Origin: an uncultured Clostridia bacterium
GTDB taxonomy: Bacteria; Bacillota; Clostridia; Oscillospirales; Acutalibacteraceae
Direction: 5' to 3'
Length of the DNA: 32,568 nt
Assembly: GCA_947628175.1 (NCBI GenBank)
Contig: CANQZA010000019.1
Coordinates: 1 to 32,568, forward strand
This document shows, piece by piece, positions 16,701-22,440 of the stretch (within the stretch, counting starts at the first letter, position 1; every line of letters begins with the position of its first letter). Position numbers and translations under genes: made by a program. A model generated the notes under the pieces. The model was given only the letters and a program-made list of their open reading frames with translations. It was not told the origin of the DNA and made no database searches.

Positions 16701-17884
16701 TAGGTTCGGAGGGTGACACATCAAATTCTGTAATTTCCGATTTAACTTATCTTAAACAGCAGGGCGGTCAGGTAACCAAGTTCTCGTCAACCGGCGCTCC
16801 GCAGACGGGTACAGGTATGTTCAAATTCAACGGTAAGTTTGGTTTTGAAGATTCTGTAAATTATGATTACAGTACACCGGAAAAGATAAAAGATTCCTTT
16901 GAATTTTTCAGTCCTTCAGAGGGTGTTAACGGCGGTTCATACGGTTCGGTTGAAATTGATAGAAATACCGATTCGGCAACTACAATGACAGCTCCTGTTG
17001 TTGAGGCGGATTACTACATCGACTATTCAAACCCTGCTGAAACGCTTATCACAAGAGATGCAAGCGGTACGCCTACCGGATATAAATTTGAGTTCCGTGT
17101 TGCAAACCTCAAGTGGGCTAATAAGACCAATCCGTCTGCTGCTACATCTTATATGAGAAATGATACCGGTCTTCAGGCAGAGGGTGTCTTAGACGCTTAT
17201 GACTCTAATTTTGTCAGCGGCTGGGATTCCACATTAAATGGATACAGAAATGAAGAAGTTCTCGGTTATGGTGACGCACAGTACGGCAGAAAAGTAATGA
17301 GCGGCGCTATCAATGATCCTTCTTATGATGACCCAACTTATGTAACAGGTCTTCAAAAGGTATTTGAGTGGATAGGCAACGGCGGTAACGGCTCAAGTAG
17401 TGGTAGCGGTGATGAGCAGACCAATGCTTGGAGAGGTTCCATCTACTTCTCAGGTAAAGAGTCGCTTGCCCACAGAACGGATACTTCCTCAGCGGAAAAA
17501 TATGCGAACTTTATCTATGAAAAAGGCGTATATCATGGCGGTACTTCAGCGGGAGTTTCCTCCTATTCCGGTAACGAAGCTTATTCATACTACAACATCG
17601 GCGTAAGCGTCTGTGATAAGGGCGCGGTTCGTTACTTTGCTGAAAACTTCCTGAATAAGACACTTGATATTCAGCGTGACGAAGACGGTGATATTACCAG
17701 TATCACTGCAACCGGTGATATTGAATCGGGTAAATATTTATTCCTTCATACGACAAGTATTTGGAAGCAATTGCCGAGGCTTACTGGTTTGTTGAAAATA
17801 ATCACAATACAACCTATGTTTCCGGTGATACCAAGGAATATACGACAGCCTATGATGAAAACGGTGTTCCGTACTTCGATGTGA
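10703..17884 (+). CDS. Giant secreted multidomain GH43-type glycosidase (N-terminal 3/4; frameshifted near 17740)
   Basis: N-terminal 2,345 or so residues of an exported protein, predicted to act on plant arabinan/xylan-type polysaccharide outside the cell. Order: signal peptide (1-27, cleavage after PAYA); LamG/concanavalin-like domain (~95-270); FIVAR-like helices (~275-350); a lower-GC beta region (~350-600); more FIVAR-like helices (~600-725); chitobiase/Fn3-like beta modules (~730-1000); second LamG-like domain (~1000-1275); GH43-like five-bladed propeller (~1280-1700). Candidate catalytic residues are Asp1282 (AHDP, base), Asp1441 (AIDPCVYYD, pKa modulator) and Glu1505 (EGAYVAYEK, acid). 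Residues ~1750-2340 match nothing I know. After ~17740 the frame reads nonsense (IWKQLPRLTGLLKII...), while frame +1 continues sensibly, so the last ~46 residues are not genuine. Start TTG 10703, SD AAGGAGG. No LPXTG, SLH or dockerin seen. Confidence 0.85.
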   Translation: MKTKFSKRILSMLLAVLMLSTSCPAYAALDDVDAPSSSGLVGSYLSKDVTTGIATNNNVVWSEEEHAAYFSGNESYLILEGAPMKTATVERGFAVSFDYKRAADTADNARFFDFNAGTSENSFALNCGSQSQNNWRRLMTLAKVDNIESSYYANDFGNESYCAYTTTAFPPEEKADTWYNITVSMSPEGEYSYYIDGVLRGTFKSNYDEEGVSNGVVPTTITESLAKMTNYLVGTSIYQTSGVGADGYYHGYLKNLKLFDSAVTPTQAFAGNIASDIDTLKGAIDEYESRMDGTVYWNMGPAYEAYQAACKAYDSYHYGNNALVDIVTPAQNLATAAMKMHAWVNNVSANAVPNFSNGNVADGYYSNLLYAGPDGDPADTDMIEYFSGGSGFGGSNGSFKAKLHTKANAVLLYDGKNTAAFPVTVEGVKSASSGINAKTINVKSVRASTNNSSWELYTNWIGAEADWNNWPSNSVSMGYVDGDSSITHEFSGGAHTFIYGNVLRYKGTGNISSYYDKFDTSNNIFIDYTINGGVDAWNDTTKSLPAFRDTALYVINYKALADAMQSNSKVLGDVSKYKEGGLASIISAFDKAIVVNPAAYDYASDAEGQVKQCAGDIQNAINAFQIPATPDNESNYPALRNAFNYEGTIAKFVENGINDTYTVEGAYNGGTRKGFDKASYNAFVQAYLDAQKVMSPVASDGYVQGNSAAQKAQALMDAFNALEPASVLAPTITEGCYRGPEDTIVITNNEPDSVVWYSIQYDDGTSQAPTSFEGESIQIQPFGGATTHQTATVKAYSLYDGDQSFEISSVFNLLNAPVLSVRSGQALKEYSTVSLRSGNTEAGIETTLQYSYDNEKWFDYTDPIIPFSTTEDTSISIYAREVYNGATSAVTSAMNLVMSSTFGIYSSTGNRFYYSDSVITMADLTTYGSQEIKYKLRIDGKNDDTVYTYDKEKGIVIADSDVLKNARIVRISAYPESQADMPSEWIRATFYNGDKYSPLAYQESFDGASISGTTFNTNPEGQAMSNTVNGTLTAAGTAEIVKGAGEINVNGESPDWRNNVLKINQNDTAPGNKITMASNPLANPNCADLVQANGATISFWRHIEDASGNTIKVPKEWLNGLTFQTPGNNTEYLLVETNGIVSRSDGASGGEGDYVDVKPEYQDPTQHAAGNDTGNWMHVVVAIDPEKGVTVYTNGEPHNVNILTGGRFTGNNAELAQDILAFLSDSNTQFTLCNGVGYEGNNCNLFLDDIRLYSTVLTQVQVNEMYTDVYADVQTSTSTAHDPTAVTAYTLTDGRVVGTEFLEKNNISSEYIAEIDYYIFGTGMTVYHSNDNVNWEVLGDSEGRCGYQNEDLFGDVYTTALAQPLAHAKTDEAHAGAGYLVWAPHVIYNVSSQKWCYYGSTSSWGSQISAIFFCEADDITGPYEYKQIIYQSNGAHPNAIDPCVYYDSDFSHLYMVFGSWGGENAIYCKQLNAHGDTMTNYDPGHVICYGINGDLEASSDGSSGEGAYVAYEKSTGYYYLYVSFGQNTGSYTERVFRSSSPDGGFVDFNGISATDNTTPGNHGDQILSPFDIEYYDYKYASTGHNSVYKATNKRNERVTVNSAHARPFANAENNWIALEDGALATRQSEVTGNVSLQNLLGYTQDGWPVLFALPYNGTDTYKAKLTMFDLEGVYIADNMGLTVNYSTFTTPYRYYIVARSNTRAQVYGTYPDGTAFSYNATLSTGADGTNYFNLVSREEGRASAQGALATQMDASGTRQVMLSYIRGNGERVWSYRTDFLPDANSESAGDIVTSDDVIYTHEKGGSYAKYGQEISDDFTYGEGTSRGERCTKITVKYPYYIDHNNYAAIYSMTSQSRAQDNIYTGADLRATPQYEGLWVYNNPDDPSGASTCDDGMAQTLWQSANEEQRAALNIRKVYTLTGTVSDYFAYDEKQQNYRTDGVTLMISYKDITDPSAEYGEYEFCYVQPNPSMAHTVVGIRNTNNGNNDKRVGTLYYSRLVGSEGDTSNSVISDLTYLKQQGGQVTKFSSTGAPQTGTGMFKFNGKFGFEDSVNYDYSTPEKIKDSFEFFSPSEGVNGGSYGSVEIDRNTDSATTMTAPVVEADYYIDYSNPAETLITRDASGTPTGYKFEFRVANLKWANKTNPSAATSYMRNDTGLQAEGVLDAYDSNFVSGWDSTLNGYRNEEVLGYGDAQYGRKVMSGAINDPSYDDPTYVTGLQKVFEWIGNGGNGSSSGSGDEQTNAWRGSIYFSGKESLAHRTDTSSAEKYANFIYEKGVYHGGTSAGVSSYSGNEAYSYYNIGVSVCDKGAVRYFAENFLNKTLDIQRDEDGDITSITATGDIESGKYLFLHTTSIWKQLPRLTGLLKIITIQPMFPVIPRNIRQPMMKTVFRTSM
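17734..17750 (+). other. Frameshift junction inside the giant gene
   Basis: The upstream frame is meaningful up to about SGKYL (codons to ~17739). The frame that is meaningful downstream (SYDKYLEAIAEAYWFVENN, from ~17746) has a stop at 17731-17733, so the crossover must fall just after it. A single missing base restores one frame: 10703-20208 is 9,506 bases, and adding one gives 3,169 codons. I see no X-XXY-YYZ slippery heptamer and no long homopolymer at the site. A real one-base deletion, or a sequencing/assembly error, is more likely than programmed shifting. Confidence 0.8.
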
Positions 17885-20208
17885 ATATAAGCGGTCAGAA
17901 CATCTTTAAGGATGGTACAACAAATACCGACCCTGTTCAGGCAGAGATTATTGAAAATGTAATCAGTGCATACGAAAATCTTTTTGCTATTGATGAATAT
18001 GAAGAGGCTGATCAGCAGTACCAGGATTCTCTCGACCGCTTTAATACTGAGGTTAATGTTGAGGACAGCAAGTATACATCCGATTCCGTTCAGAACCTTA
18101 AGGATGTTCTTGATGATGCTAACCAGTACTTTAACTACTACATCGATCGTGGTGAAGAGGATTCTGATGCAGACGCGGATTACTGGAGATATACCGAGCT
18201 TTCTAATGAGGATTACAATGAGCTCAATGAACTTATTGAGGCTTATGAGTCCGCTCTTATGCCTAAGGTTGACACAAGCGAGCTGACTCCTGTAATTGAT
18301 GAAAAGACTTCTGTTTTGGAGCAAGGTATCTATCAGAATGTAGATAATCCTGAGGAACAGACACACACGCTTCAGAGTTGGAATGATCTTGACGCCGGTA
18401 TTACACATTCCAATGACCTTGTTGACGAGAGCGCAGATGCGCCTAAGCTCAAGGAAGGTGAGCAAAAGCAGCTTACTTTCAAGGGTGAAACATATAGTTA
18501 TAATGTGACTCCGGAGGATATTCCTGATAATTATACAGATCTTCAGAATGAAGTTTATGCGGAAGATGAGGTTCTCAGCGAAAAGAATCTTGTTCCTGTA
18601 GACGAACTTTCAGCATATAATACATTTGATAATGTAACTCAGATTGTAACAACTCTTGACAGAGATAAATTTACAGATGAAGGTCTTACTAAGCTTGACG
18701 CGCTTGTAGCTCAGTTAAGAGATGGTGCTGACAGTACCGATGATGTTGATGCTGCTATCAAGGATAAGCATGTTTATGCTTCCGCGGACAATATCGAAAG
18801 ATATAATGCGGTAATGGGAACTGCAATTGACAAAACCGAACATCTCAAGATGACGACAACGAATGAAACAGACCCGTTATCAGCAGCACTTCTTGAACTT
18901 GTTAACAAGCTTAATTCTGATTTTGTAAAGACATTTACCGCGGATGTAACTGTTCAGAAAAAGGACGGTTCGTCAATCGGTACTAAGACGGCAACTGCAA
19001 AATACGGTGAAATGTTTAATATCAATATTTCTGATATATTAAGAAACAACGGTATTACAGGTGCTACTGTTCTTAACTGGTCGGCTACGCTCTATGAGGG
19101 AACAAGTGATGATTATCAGGATGGTTCCTTTAAGTCAGTTGCTAAAGGCTCACAGAAGGTATCCGGTGTTATAGGTAAGACTATCTCAAGAAAGTCAGAT
19201 TCAAACATGGCAATTGTTGCAGTTGTTTCTGACGATGAACAGGCAAAGACAAAGATTTCAGTAAATATTCTTGATGTTTACGGAAATATTATTGATGTTA
19301 TCTATGTTGACGAAGCGCCTACTGCGGGCGATACAAATACGCTCACTCTTAACGGAGAAGAGGTTCATGCTAAGGAAATACCTTTCTACAGCTTCGGCGG
19401 TTGGACTGTTTCCGAAAATGTAGATAATGTTGTAACCGCAAAGCCTAAATATACTGCTGAGCCTACATTCACAATTAAGGTTCCGGAAGGCGCGGTTGTT
19501 GAAGGTGCGGCAACTCTTACTGAAGCTAATACCTATCAGGCTAAGTATGATACACTTGTCACAATCGGCAATGGTACAATCACCAACTTCTATGCATGGG
19601 CAGTCAAGACATCTGACGGCAAGTATCAGATTGCATCTTACAATCAGAATTGCAGCTTCTATGCTTGCGCAGATGAGGAATATGTTGCGATTACAAGCAG
19701 ATCGGATGTGTTCTACGCAGGCGGCGAAACACTTGATCCTATGACGATTCAGAATGCACTTCCTGAAAATGATCTTGCTGATATTTCAGAAAGCGATTAT
19801 ATCATTCAGAAACTCAGAAATCATTCACCGTTTGTTGCTATTCAGAATACATCAATGACGCACAGCAACACAAAGGCTCGTGTTTATGTAAGAATTACGC
19901 AGGGCAGCAAAAATCAGCTTACCGGTTACGGTATCCTGTATAAGGCAGGTACTGTTACTTCAAATGACGGCTTTGTGAAGGGCGCCGATAAGGTTTATAC
20001 TTATCCGATCAACAATATGCTCAATACGGGTCAGTTTGTAGTAACACTTACAAAGGCAAGTGGATTTACAAAGGATGTATCCTTCAGAGCATACGCAACA
20101 TATGATTTCACTTACTCATTTAACAGTACTACAACCGGTACAAACGCATCTGCTACAATCAGTGCACTTGATTATACAGATTTCGCAATTGCAAAATATA
20201 ACGCTTAG
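17761..20208 (+). CDS. C-terminal part of the giant GH43-type protein (downstream of the frameshift)
   Basis: About 815 residues that continue the same protein in another frame. The TTG at 17761 is the first possible start, but no SD precedes it and the sensible sequence begins slightly earlier (~17746), so this is not an independent gene. The first ~370 residues are acidic, helical FIVAR-like modules (FAIDEYEEADQQYQDSLDRF, TSDSVQNLKDVLDDANQYF, LSNEDYNELNELIEAYESAL). Next, from about residue 395, come beta modules resembling Listeria-Bacteroides/InlB-type repeats (KKDGSSIGTKTATAKYGEMF and later FYSFGGWTV). The end (TDFAIAKYNA) has no sorting signal, membrane helix or dockerin, so the protein is either released or held by a domain I cannot name. 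If the frameshift is real, the cell makes a GH43 protein lacking this part. Co-transcribed with the 44-residue peptide 17 bases on. Confidence 0.82.
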   Translation: MEAIAEAYWFVENNHNTTYVSGDTKEYTTAYDENGVPYFDVNISGQNIFKDGTTNTDPVQAEIIENVISAYENLFAIDEYEEADQQYQDSLDRFNTEVNVEDSKYTSDSVQNLKDVLDDANQYFNYYIDRGEEDSDADADYWRYTELSNEDYNELNELIEAYESALMPKVDTSELTPVIDEKTSVLEQGIYQNVDNPEEQTHTLQSWNDLDAGITHSNDLVDESADAPKLKEGEQKQLTFKGETYSYNVTPEDIPDNYTDLQNEVYAEDEVLSEKNLVPVDELSAYNTFDNVTQIVTTLDRDKFTDEGLTKLDALVAQLRDGADSTDDVDAAIKDKHVYASADNIERYNAVMGTAIDKTEHLKMTTTNETDPLSAALLELVNKLNSDFVKTFTADVTVQKKDGSSIGTKTATAKYGEMFNINISDILRNNGITGATVLNWSATLYEGTSDDYQDGSFKSVAKGSQKVSGVIGKTISRKSDSNMAIVAVVSDDEQAKTKISVNILDVYGNIIDVIYVDEAPTAGDTNTLTLNGEEVHAKEIPFYSFGGWTVSENVDNVVTAKPKYTAEPTFTIKVPEGAVVEGAATLTEANTYQAKYDTLVTIGNGTITNFYAWAVKTSDGKYQIASYNQNCSFYACADEEYVAITSRSDVFYAGGETLDPMTIQNALPENDLADISESDYIIQKLRNHSPFVAIQNTSMTHSNTKARVYVRITQGSKNQLTGYGILYKAGTVTSNDGFVKGADKVYTYPINNMLNTGQFVVTLTKASGFTKDVSFRAYATYDFTYSFNSTTTGTNASATISALDYTDFAIAKYNA

Positions 20209-20225
20209 TTTAGGAGGTATAAAAA

Positions 20226-20360
20226 ATGAAAAAGAAATATAATGCTCCTGAGCTTTATGTTGAAAGATTTTTGCTTAAAAATTCTGTAATTGTTACCTCG
20301 GATGGTTTTGAAGGTGGAGATACAGAGGTAACGGTTCCTGATGATGGAAGCGAATTCTAA
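20226..20360 (+). CDS. Orphan 44-residue peptide co-transcribed with the GH43 gene
   Basis: A short frame with every sign of being translated: SD TAGGAGGT (20211-20218) 7 bases before ATG 20226, 17 bases after the giant gene's stop, and a strong terminator ten bases after its own stop. The peptide begins MKKKYNAPELYVERFLLKNS, continues VIVTSDGFEGG and ends acidic (VTVPDDGSEF). The first ~24 residues are basic and hydrophobic; the last ~20 are acidic and Gly-rich. There is no cysteine, membrane helix or signal peptide. The pattern Y-x-x-PE-x5-F...V-I-x-TS recalls, from memory, short uncharacterised proteins frequent in gut Clostridia. It could be a precursor peptide, a small regulator, or a partner of the giant protein. 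No maturase or transporter is nearby. Function unknown. Confidence 0.75.
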   Translation: MKKKYNAPELYVERFLLKNSVIVTSDGFEGGDTEVTVPDDGSEF

Positions 20361-20370
20361 AAATGAAACG

Positions 20371-20407
20371 GAGACAGCGGAAAAGTCCGCTGTCTCTTTT
20401 TTTATTT
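20371..20407 (+). terminator. Strong rho-independent terminator ending the GH43/peptide unit
   Basis: Perfect 11-pair stem GAGACAGCGGA (20371-20381) with TCCGCTGTCTC (20386-20396), AAAG tetraloop, then TTTTTTTATTTT. It closes the accessory unit and isolates it from yicC. Confidence 0.95.
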
Positions 20408-20451
20408 TGTGAAATTTATGTTAATATTGTAAATAAACTATTAACAAACTC

Positions 20452-20480
20452 TTGACCTCATTTTCTTATATTATTATAAT
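20452..20480 (+). promoter_or_regulatory. Sigma-A promoter of the yicC-remA-gmk-rpoZ-priA operon
   Basis: -35 TTGACC (20452-20457), 17-base spacer, -10 TATAAT (20475-20480): 11 of 12 consensus bases. Transcription would start near 20487, giving a ~20-base leader before yicC, with SD AAGGAG (20498-20503). Confidence 0.85.
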
Positions 20481-20507
20481 ATTTCTAATAAAATTTAAGG
20501 AGCTGCT

Positions 20508-21386
20508 ATGATTAAATCAATGACAGGCTTTGGCAGAGCTGTTAGGGAGCTTGATGGATATGTTATTACCGTTGAGCTTAAATCTGTCAACCACAGATAT
20601 TTTGAGTTCTCTTTACGCTGTCCGAGGCAGTACGGTTTTATTGAGGATAAAATCAAATCTTTTATCAATTCCCGCGTTGCTCGGGGGAAAATAGAATGTT
20701 TTATTGCAATTGACGCTCTGAATGCCGAATCAGCCGAAGTTGCCGTAAATCACACGCTTGCAAGTGCATATGTAAAGGTGCTTAACGAAATTGCCGATGC
20801 GTATCATCTAAAAAGTGATTTCAGCGCAACGGCAATAAGCTCTTTTCCTGATGTCCTCGTTGTCAGAAAAGCCGAGGAGGATGAAGATAAAATCTGGTCG
20901 CTTGTAAAACAGGTTGCCGATGAGGCTGTTGACAAATTTATGGAAATGCGCCTTGCCGAAGGGCAGAGGCTTTATGATGATGTTTATGCAAGAAGCGAGT
21001 TTATTCTTGATACGGTCTCTTTTATCGAGGAACGCTCGCCGAAAACCGTTAAGGAATATAACGAAAAGCTTGTCCAGCGTGTTCACGAGCTCCTGGGGGA
21101 TGTTTCACTGGATGAGGGCAGAATTTTGCAGGAGGTAGCCGTCTTTGCCGACAAGGTTGCGGTTGCCGAGGAAACGGTAAGGCTTCGCTCTCATATTGAG
21201 CAGCTTCACAATTTTCTCAACAGTGATGAGGCTGTCGGCAGAAAGCTTGATTTTCTTGTTCAGGAAATTAACCGCGAAACAAATACAATCGGCTCAAAAT
21301 GCAATGATGTTCACATATCAAAAAAAGTTGTTGATATGAAAGCGGAAATAGAAAAAATCAGAGAACAAATACAGAATATAGAGTAA
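20508..21386 (+). CDS. YicC family endoribonuclease-like protein
   Basis: A 292-residue protein of the YicC/YloC family; characterised members are RNases, and Escherichia coli YicC affects small-RNA decay. It begins [11 protein letters not shown], the near-invariant N-terminus of the family, with [12 protein letters not shown] following. The C-terminal DUF1732 hallmark [19 protein letters not shown] is present (residues ~245-265). A helical middle section (~150-240) is as usual. The length is normal (~290). It is the first gene after a near-consensus promoter and is followed by remA, gmk and rpoZ, the same order as yloC-ylzA-gmk-rpoZ in Bacillus. The SD AAGGAG fits the ATG at 20508. Confidence 0.93.
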   Translation: MIKSMTGFGRAVRELDGYVITVELKSVNHRYFEFSLRCPRQYGFIEDKIKSFINSRVARGKIECFIAIDALNAESAEVAVNHTLASAYVKVLNEIADAYHLKSDFSATAISSFPDVLVVRKAEEDEDKIWSLVKQVADEAVDKFMEMRLAEGQRLYDDVYARSEFILDTVSFIEERSPKTVKEYNEKLVQRVHELLGDVSLDEGRILQEVAVFADKVAVAEETVRLRSHIEQLHNFLNSDEAVGRKLDFLVQEINRETNTIGSKCNDVHISKKVVDMKAEIEKIREQIQNIE

Positions 21387-21391
21387 AAAAT

Positions 21392-21646
21392 ATGAATTTG
21401 GTTAATATAGGTTTTGGAAATTTAATCAACGCAGACCGTATTATTTCCATCGTATCACCCGAGTCTGCACCCGTAAAAAGAATTGTTCAGGAAAGCAAAT
21501 CAAACGGCACTCTTATTGATGCGACACACGGCAGAAAGACAATGAGTGTCATCATTACAGACAGCGATAATGTTGTTCTTTCTTATTTGGACTTAAAACA
21601 GATTGCTTTGAAATTCGGCACGGAGGTATGCGGGGATGAGTCATAA
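21392..21646 (+). CDS. remA: RemA/DUF370 extracellular matrix regulator
   Basis: An 84-residue DNA-binding protein of the RemA (YlzA, DUF370) family. In Bacillus it activates biofilm-matrix and osmoprotection genes and forms a ring-like oligomer. The N-terminus ([19 protein letters not shown]) and the central segment ([18 protein letters not shown]) with SYL following are characteristic. In many Clostridia it is kept although the Bacillus matrix genes are absent, so its targets here are unknown. It lies 5 bases after yicC and overlaps gmk by 11 bases. The order yicC-remA-gmk-rpoZ is a conserved Firmicutes arrangement, which supports the call for this small protein. Confidence 0.93.
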   Translation: MNLVNIGFGNLINADRIISIVSPESAPVKRIVQESKSNGTLIDATHGRKTMSVIITDSDNVVLSYLDLKQIALKFGTEVCGDES

Positions 21647-22214
21647 TAAAGGAATGGTTGTCGTTTTTTCCGCACCGAGCGGTTGTGGTAAGGACACCGT
21701 TTTTAGGGAACTTTGCAAAAGGCGTGATGATGTCATTAAATCCGTTTCCGCTACTACGCGAAAGCCACGAGCTGATGAGATTGACGGAATGAATTATTTT
21801 TTCGTCACGGAGGATGAGTTTACCGATATGATTGATAATAACGGTCTGCTTGAATATGCCGAGTATAACGGCTGTTATTACGGAACGCCTGTTAAGGGCG
21901 TCACCCGTGCCGTAGATGAGGGCAAAATCTGCTTTCTTATCATTGAAGTGCAGGGTGCGCAGAAAGTTATGAAAATTTTTCCGGACTGCGTTTCCATTTT
22001 CCTGCTTCCGCCTGATTTAAACACTCTTAAAAAAAGACTGTACGGCAGGCAGACCGATACGGATGATGTGATAAAAAAGCGCCTTGATATAGCGCAGACA
22101 GAACTTGAATATATGGACAAATATACTTATAAAGTGGTCAATGATGACCTTGGCGTCTGCGTTGATACAATAGAACAAATACTTTGCGATGAGCTTCAAA
22201 AGCGCAATGCATAA
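21636..22214 (+). CDS. gmk: Guanylate kinase
   Basis: GMP kinase, converting GMP to GDP with ATP. The 192-residue protein has a P-loop [12 protein letters not shown] (residues ~11-22; more often GPSGxGKGT), the GMP-binding segment [21 protein letters not shown] (shortened: TTRKPR and DGMNYFF), [15 protein letters not shown], and a LID region ([20 protein letters not shown]). The P-loop change of Gly to Asp after Lys is the one notable feature; similar forms occur in Clostridia. The ATG lies 15 bases after GGAGG, inside the end of remA. rpoZ follows 16 bases after the stop. The family is certain. Confidence 0.95.
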   Translation: MSHNKGMVVVFSAPSGCGKDTVFRELCKRRDDVIKSVSATTRKPRADEIDGMNYFFVTEDEFTDMIDNNGLLEYAEYNGCYYGTPVKGVTRAVDEGKICFLIIEVQGAQKVMKIFPDCVSIFLLPPDLNTLKKRLYGRQTDTDDVIKKRLDIAQTELEYMDKYTYKVVNDDLGVCVDTIEQILCDELQKRNA

Positions 22215-22230
22215 TAAAGGAGAAATATTT

Positions 22231-22440
22231 ATGTTTAATCCGGATCTGAAAAAAATGCTTAAAGGTTGCAACAGCCGATACAGTCTTGTAATCGGCACTG
22301 CAAAGCGGGCAAGAGAGATTAGAGATGAAGCAATTGAAAGAGACGAGCATATTGATGTTAAGACTGTTTCAACTGCGATTGAGGAAATTCTGGACGGTAA
22401 ATATGTTATTGAAGAGCCAGAAGAATTACATTCTAAATAA
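22231..22440 (+). CDS. rpoZ: RNA polymerase omega subunit
   Basis: A 69-residue omega subunit that assists assembly and stability of RNA polymerase. It begins MFNPDLKKMLKGCNSRYSLV, and the conserved core is visible: NSRYSLVIGTAKRAREI followed by KTVSTAIEEILDGKY. I placed the start at ATG 22231, because AAAGGAG (22217-22223) sits 7 bases upstream; the in-frame ATG at 22189 would lie within gmk. Its stop TAA overlaps the priA ATG by one base (TAATG). In Bacillus coaBC sits between rpoZ and priA; here it is missing. Confidence 0.93.
   Translation: MFNPDLKKMLKGCNSRYSLVIGTAKRAREIRDEAIERDEHIDVKTVSTAIEEILDGKYVIEEPEELHSK

Noticed and set aside
17730-17760. Programmed -1 frameshift joining both parts of the giant gene
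   Set aside because: No X-XXY-YYZ heptamer in the zero frame and no obvious downstream pseudoknot; the one-base loss is explained more simply as a deletion or error.
17746-18465. 239-residue open frame on the minus strand
   Set aside because: Antisense to the C-terminal part of the giant gene; hydrophobic Ile/Leu-rich text is what the complement of acidic codons gives, and no SD or neighbours support it.
10411-20410. Mobile element carrying the accessory unit
   Set aside because: No transposase, integrase, flanking direct repeats or tRNA were seen at either edge; the unit has its own promoter and terminator, but its means of arrival cannot be shown.
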